This document shows, in pieces, positions 60,360 through 64,000 of a stretch of DNA of 64,000 nt. Origin of the DNA: Spongilla lacustris (Eukaryota > Porifera > Demospongiae > Spongillida > Spongillidae); assembly GCA_949361645.1 (NCBI GenBank), contig OX442430.1, positions 466,403 through 530,402 on the forward strand, written 5' to 3'. The notes under the pieces were generated by a model, which was not told where the DNA came from, searched no databases, and worked only from the letters and a program-made list of their open reading frames with translations. Numbering within the stretch: position 1 is the first letter of the stretch; every line of letters begins with the position of its first letter. The position numbers and the translations under genes are program-made.

Positions 60360-61560
60360 TCATGCCTTAACCCTTTAATCCTCATGCCTTAACCCTTTAA
60401 TCCTCGTGATTGATTTTATTGGATTTACTGTGCACATTTCTGTATAACCTTTACGTACCTCATATAGCGCAATCCTGTAATGCCACCTAAACACATTAAC
60501 CCCTTACTGCCCATTTTTTGTCCCCTTTGCAGTTTTACAGTGGTGGGGTATACAATGAACGAAATTGTTCTCAGACTGCTCTAGACCATTGTATGCTGGC
60601 TGTTGGCTATGGCTTCACAGGTACACAGGACTACTGGATTGTGAAGAACAGGCAAGTCGAAAAAGATTCAAATTCTGAAATGTTCTCCATGTTTGCTTGG
60701 GTTATGGGTTGCTATGGATAGCAAAGGTTTAGGAGAGGTATAGATAAAGAATGGACAGAGAATTAACTAAATAATTGAAATAGCTAGGTGTTGAAAGTGG
60801 TCTGAGCATCATATTAAAAGTGGATTGGATACCATGGCATAATATCATAACTGCTTTTGACTTCAATGTTTCTCCTTATAGAGCAGGAGAAATACCCCCC
60901 CCCCCCCCCCCCCCCCCCCCCAAAAAAAGCAACAAACATTCACATACAAATAGTAACTGCTGTCCTGCAGTGTGAACATTGAACACTTGTTGGCTGCAGT
61001 GTATAGTTATATACAATACTGCAAGCCTCCAAACCTCTGTAGGCCCATGTTGTAGTGTCTGTGCCATGACATCATCTGTGGAGGGGTTTGTTGTGTGCTT
61101 TTTTTTCTTTAAAAGCATGTGTCTAAATGTACCCCCCCCCCACACACACACACACACACACAGCTGGGGAACTGACTGGGGTTTACAAGGATACATCTGG
61201 ATGAGCCGAAACAAGCACAACCAATGTGGCATTGCCACTGATGCCTTGTACCCTTCTGTGAATGGTTGAACGTCCCCAGACCAGACCAGCAAGACCAACA
61301 AGAGGGGGGTGTACTACAACCACACCCCTCTTGTTGCACCATAGTAGTGTAGCTAACATCCCACTTCCCTTTGCATAGATGTGTTCTATTTTTTTTTAAG
61401 TCAAAGCTGAGTTCTTGAACCCTTACTTATGATGTCAGATGTCTAGGGGAACAGTTCATACGGAATAATCATCAGACCACGGTTGCAGATACATGCTTGT
61501 GTGTATAGTTCTCAGATTAGCATTTGCCTTACTCAATACAGTACTTCATCTTTGGTAGGT
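60360..61560 (+). repeat. Segmental duplication of the cathepsin L 3' region
   Basis: Parallels 45690-46900 through intron 6 end, exon 7, intron 7 (including its poly-C and CA tracts), exon 8 and 3' flank. The copies differ by point changes and small indels. Homology resumes at 62690 with 46905, where the first copy has a deletion. Confidence 0.88.
60533..61269 (+). CDS. Partial cathepsin L (exons 7 and 8 only)
   Basis: Exon 7' is 60533-60651 ([20 protein letters not shown], then [19 protein letters not shown]) and exon 8' is 61164-61269 (ends YPSVNG, stop). Both frames, the GC donor and the acceptors are intact, and the catalytic His and Asn are kept. The residue after the His is Cys instead of Asp. 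Exons 1-6 are absent upstream. It is a truncated duplicate, or a possible alternative 3' end for the gene at 38261. Confidence 0.75.
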
Positions 61561-61789
61561 ATCTGAAGAAATTTAAGGTGCACAAAAAGAATTCAGACTG
61601 GTGCATGAGGGGTATCCATGTCTATTATGACTAACAATGCCTTCATCTTCATTTACATTAATTATTTGTGGAAAATTAGTCTAGAAATAAATCTGAGGGA
61701 ATCAAATTTCACGTCTATATAATTAATAATTTACATTGTGCATTTTACTGTAATCAAAATACACCTACACCATGTACAAGCAGTTGCAG

Positions 61790-63990
61790 ACAGATGTCAT
61801 CATAGTACTATTAATAGTGCCCAAAACAGCAGCAGCCATTTCCATGCTGGACTGCAACAGAGAGCTTTGCATCAGGTAGTTGAACAGCAATGGTTATTGA
61901 GAACTGGTGTAGGTTGTGGCTAGTGGGACACACTTCCACCTAAGTTCATTAAATTTGTCCACATCGGCACTGTGCTTTTGCTGTTCAGCTGCCAAGGCTG
62001 CTGACCCTCACTTCAGTAAAGGTACTTGGGATTAAGCGGTGAGGTGACAGTACCGTCAAAGGCAGCTGGCTTGCCTAACACCCAGTTGGGAACCAGGATA
62101 TCAGTAGGTTGAGAATGCCATTGGTTATGCCCAAGACCACTCCCTGCCTCTAGGTGGACACCAATACAGGCTACCAGCAAGACTATAGACGTGCATTGTG
62201 TAGTCTGTTGTGGTGGGAGACCACATCACCTCTGTGCACTTGCAGGTTAATGCATGATGACCCAAGGGATCCAAACAGTGAGAGGGACAGTATGGACAGT
62301 TGGTACCTTGGGAGACATCAATGCCTAACCAACACTTCACCAGCCTGAAACTAAGGGCGGTTAGGGTCAAGATGAACATTGAGCCTCAGTGCTGGAACAA
62401 CTTGGAGCCATGCAGAAGCATGGGGAGAAGAAGCAGATAGAAGTTGTGCCCCGTCTGGCAAAGCTAATTAAAAGATTGCAAGAGAAGTCTGGATTGATGG
62501 TCTTAAAATCTGCTGGATAGATCCTTTTGCTGACAAGGTGAGTGCACAGCTGCCTCCATTGAGATTTCCTCAGCAGGTGAAATAAGATGTTATAATCTTC
62601 TACTGCATTTATAAGATGATTATTAGTGCTGGAACTACTGTCAGCTGCTGTGAAGGAAGCAATATAGGTTGCTGAAGAGTCCCAAGGCCACCTCTACTTA
62701 GGCTAAGTGCTTGTTGCCAAGCATGGTTTGGAGTGTCTACAGAAGTGCACTCTATGAAGTACTGGTGAACATCACCATCAAAGAACCCCAATGCTTCAAG
62801 CTCTAACGAGTTGGACAATTTGCAAAACCCACCACACTAAGAAACTTGAGGATCAACAGCACCAGTTGGTTGAGTGGCTAAAAAGCATTTGCACGCTTTT
62901 CTGCTACAAATTTAGCACAAAATATTAGGTGTCCTTTGTGTGCACCAAGGATTTCAAGGTGAGGAGCATTGGATCTCTTCATTTCAATTAGGAAAATACT
63001 AAGGTCTCCTCTACTAACATCTCACGTTTTGTCTGGTTAACAAAGAGGCTCAATGGTGGGCCCGATTCCTGGATGATAGAGAAGAGGGCATTCTGTACTG
63101 CTGATGGAGGACCAGCAATAACAACTTTCTGCTGTGCAAGGCAAAATAACAATGGACCCAGGGGTTCTATTAATTGTACACCACTTTCTGAACTTATAGT
63201 TCCTATTTGATGCCAAAGGAGGGGGATGCAGACCATAGCACCATGAAGCCCAAAGGAGCAGCTCTGGAAGATGTATACTACACTCATCAAGTACTACACT
63301 CATCAAGTACGACACCAGGTTCAATGCATTTCTCATGTCAACTTGAGAACACAAATTCCTCCTCTTTCCAGTGGTCCTCTGTGCATTCCCTCAACCCATG
63401 CCCCATGGACAACCTTTTCACCACCAGGAGGACATGCCACTCTAAACTGATGAGGTGAAAAGAAATCAGCTGCTTTTGCCTTTGTTACCAGAGACATTTT
63501 CCAACCAATTGGGCGAACTTCTGAAGATGAGTCTGGTCTGTCTTTCACTAAAGCAGTAAGGCTTCCTCCAGCTAAGTGCTTGGAGACACATGATGATACT
63601 TTTCCAGAAGCTACATGTGTAAGAGATTAACAATGTCTCAGAAGAGAAGAACTAAGTGATTTTGGCAATGGCATGCCTGCAGCACCTATCAAATGTTGAA
63701 TGTGCAAACCAGAGAGTCTGCATGCCATAGCCTTTGGGAAGGACGTTAAGACCGACACGATGTCAAAGTCTAGGGGGAGGATTGTAGAACCTGAAGGCTC
63801 AATTGATGGTGTGATGGGAAGAGTTCCCTTGGGATGTTTGGACTGCAACATTTCCCATGTAGTATCAGTGTTAGGTGCTATACCTGTGGAAGTGAGGGTT
63901 TGACAAGCTTTACAGCCCCTCCAGTTATGCTGCCTAGGAATATGAACTCTGGATGTTGCCAGAAATCATCAAATTGACCCTGAGACCATA
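61790..63990 (-). pseudogene. Retroelement reverse transcriptase, copy B of the segmental duplication
   Basis: In transcript order: TLPITPSIEPSGSTILPLDF, VRPIGWKMSLVTKAKAADFF, MRNALNLVSYLMSV, then VHQYFIECTSVDTPNHAWQQ, then NCPYCPSHCLDPLGHHALTC (a Cys/His motif near the C-terminus of this family). Many stops and frameshifts. It extends beyond the window end. Confidence 0.78.
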
Positions 63991-64000
63991 GGTTACAAAG

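Overview
The window is from an invertebrate animal genome. Evidence: intron-containing homologues of animal-specific genes (Bicaudal-C, complexin, cathepsin L, an LRAT/NlpC-P60-fold protein), GT-AG and a few GC-AG introns of about 90-150 bases, TATA-like promoters, very long (CA)n and poly-G/C tracts, and a dense crust of DNA transposons, foldback elements and non-LTR retroelement debris. A demosponge or another marine invertebrate is my best guess, but nothing here fixes the phylum. One 200-base N gap lies at 4754-4953.

Layout. 1-3.3 kb: the 3' end of a Bicaudal-C-like gene (+), tail to tail with a compact two-exon complexin gene (-) ending in a CaaX box. 3.5-17.8 kb: mobile DNA around LRAT-like gene A (-), including a 1.8 kb element with 10-bp target-site duplications and a 3.1 kb element holding a 1.5 kb near-perfect palindrome. 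17.8-26.5 kb: three paralogues of a secreted protein made of 15-residue repeats (one intact, one frameshifted, one split by a 4.25 kb DNA transposon). 26.7-37 kb: foldback elements, LRAT-like gene B (-), a duplicated 1 kb repeat and CA arrays. 38.2-46.6 kb: a complete eight-exon cathepsin L gene (+) whose large intron 6 holds a nest of transposons. 46.9-48.2 kb: retroelement debris.

49.0-54.1 kb (-) is the most unusual locus. A TATA box and a signal-peptide exon (34 residues, ending in phase 0) are followed by about 48 cassettes of the form (T)GCAG / three bases / GTAAG, and then by an in-frame 22-residue terminal exon. If spliced as the signals suggest, the middle of the protein is assembled one codon per exon. 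The codons are all sense and give an acidic stretch (G, D, N, E) followed by a Gly/Tyr-rich stretch. I know of no described gene with this architecture, but I have only the sequence and no transcript evidence.

55-64 kb: retroelement remnants, a decayed copy of the first exon of the microexon gene, and a segmental duplication carrying the last two cathepsin L exons plus the neighbouring retroelement. A third, inverted copy of the last cathepsin exon lies beside it. The recurring themes are local duplication (LRAT genes, repeat-protein genes, cathepsin 3' end, microexon cassettes) and transposon insertion into duplicated copies. Paralogue comparison often shows the empty site.
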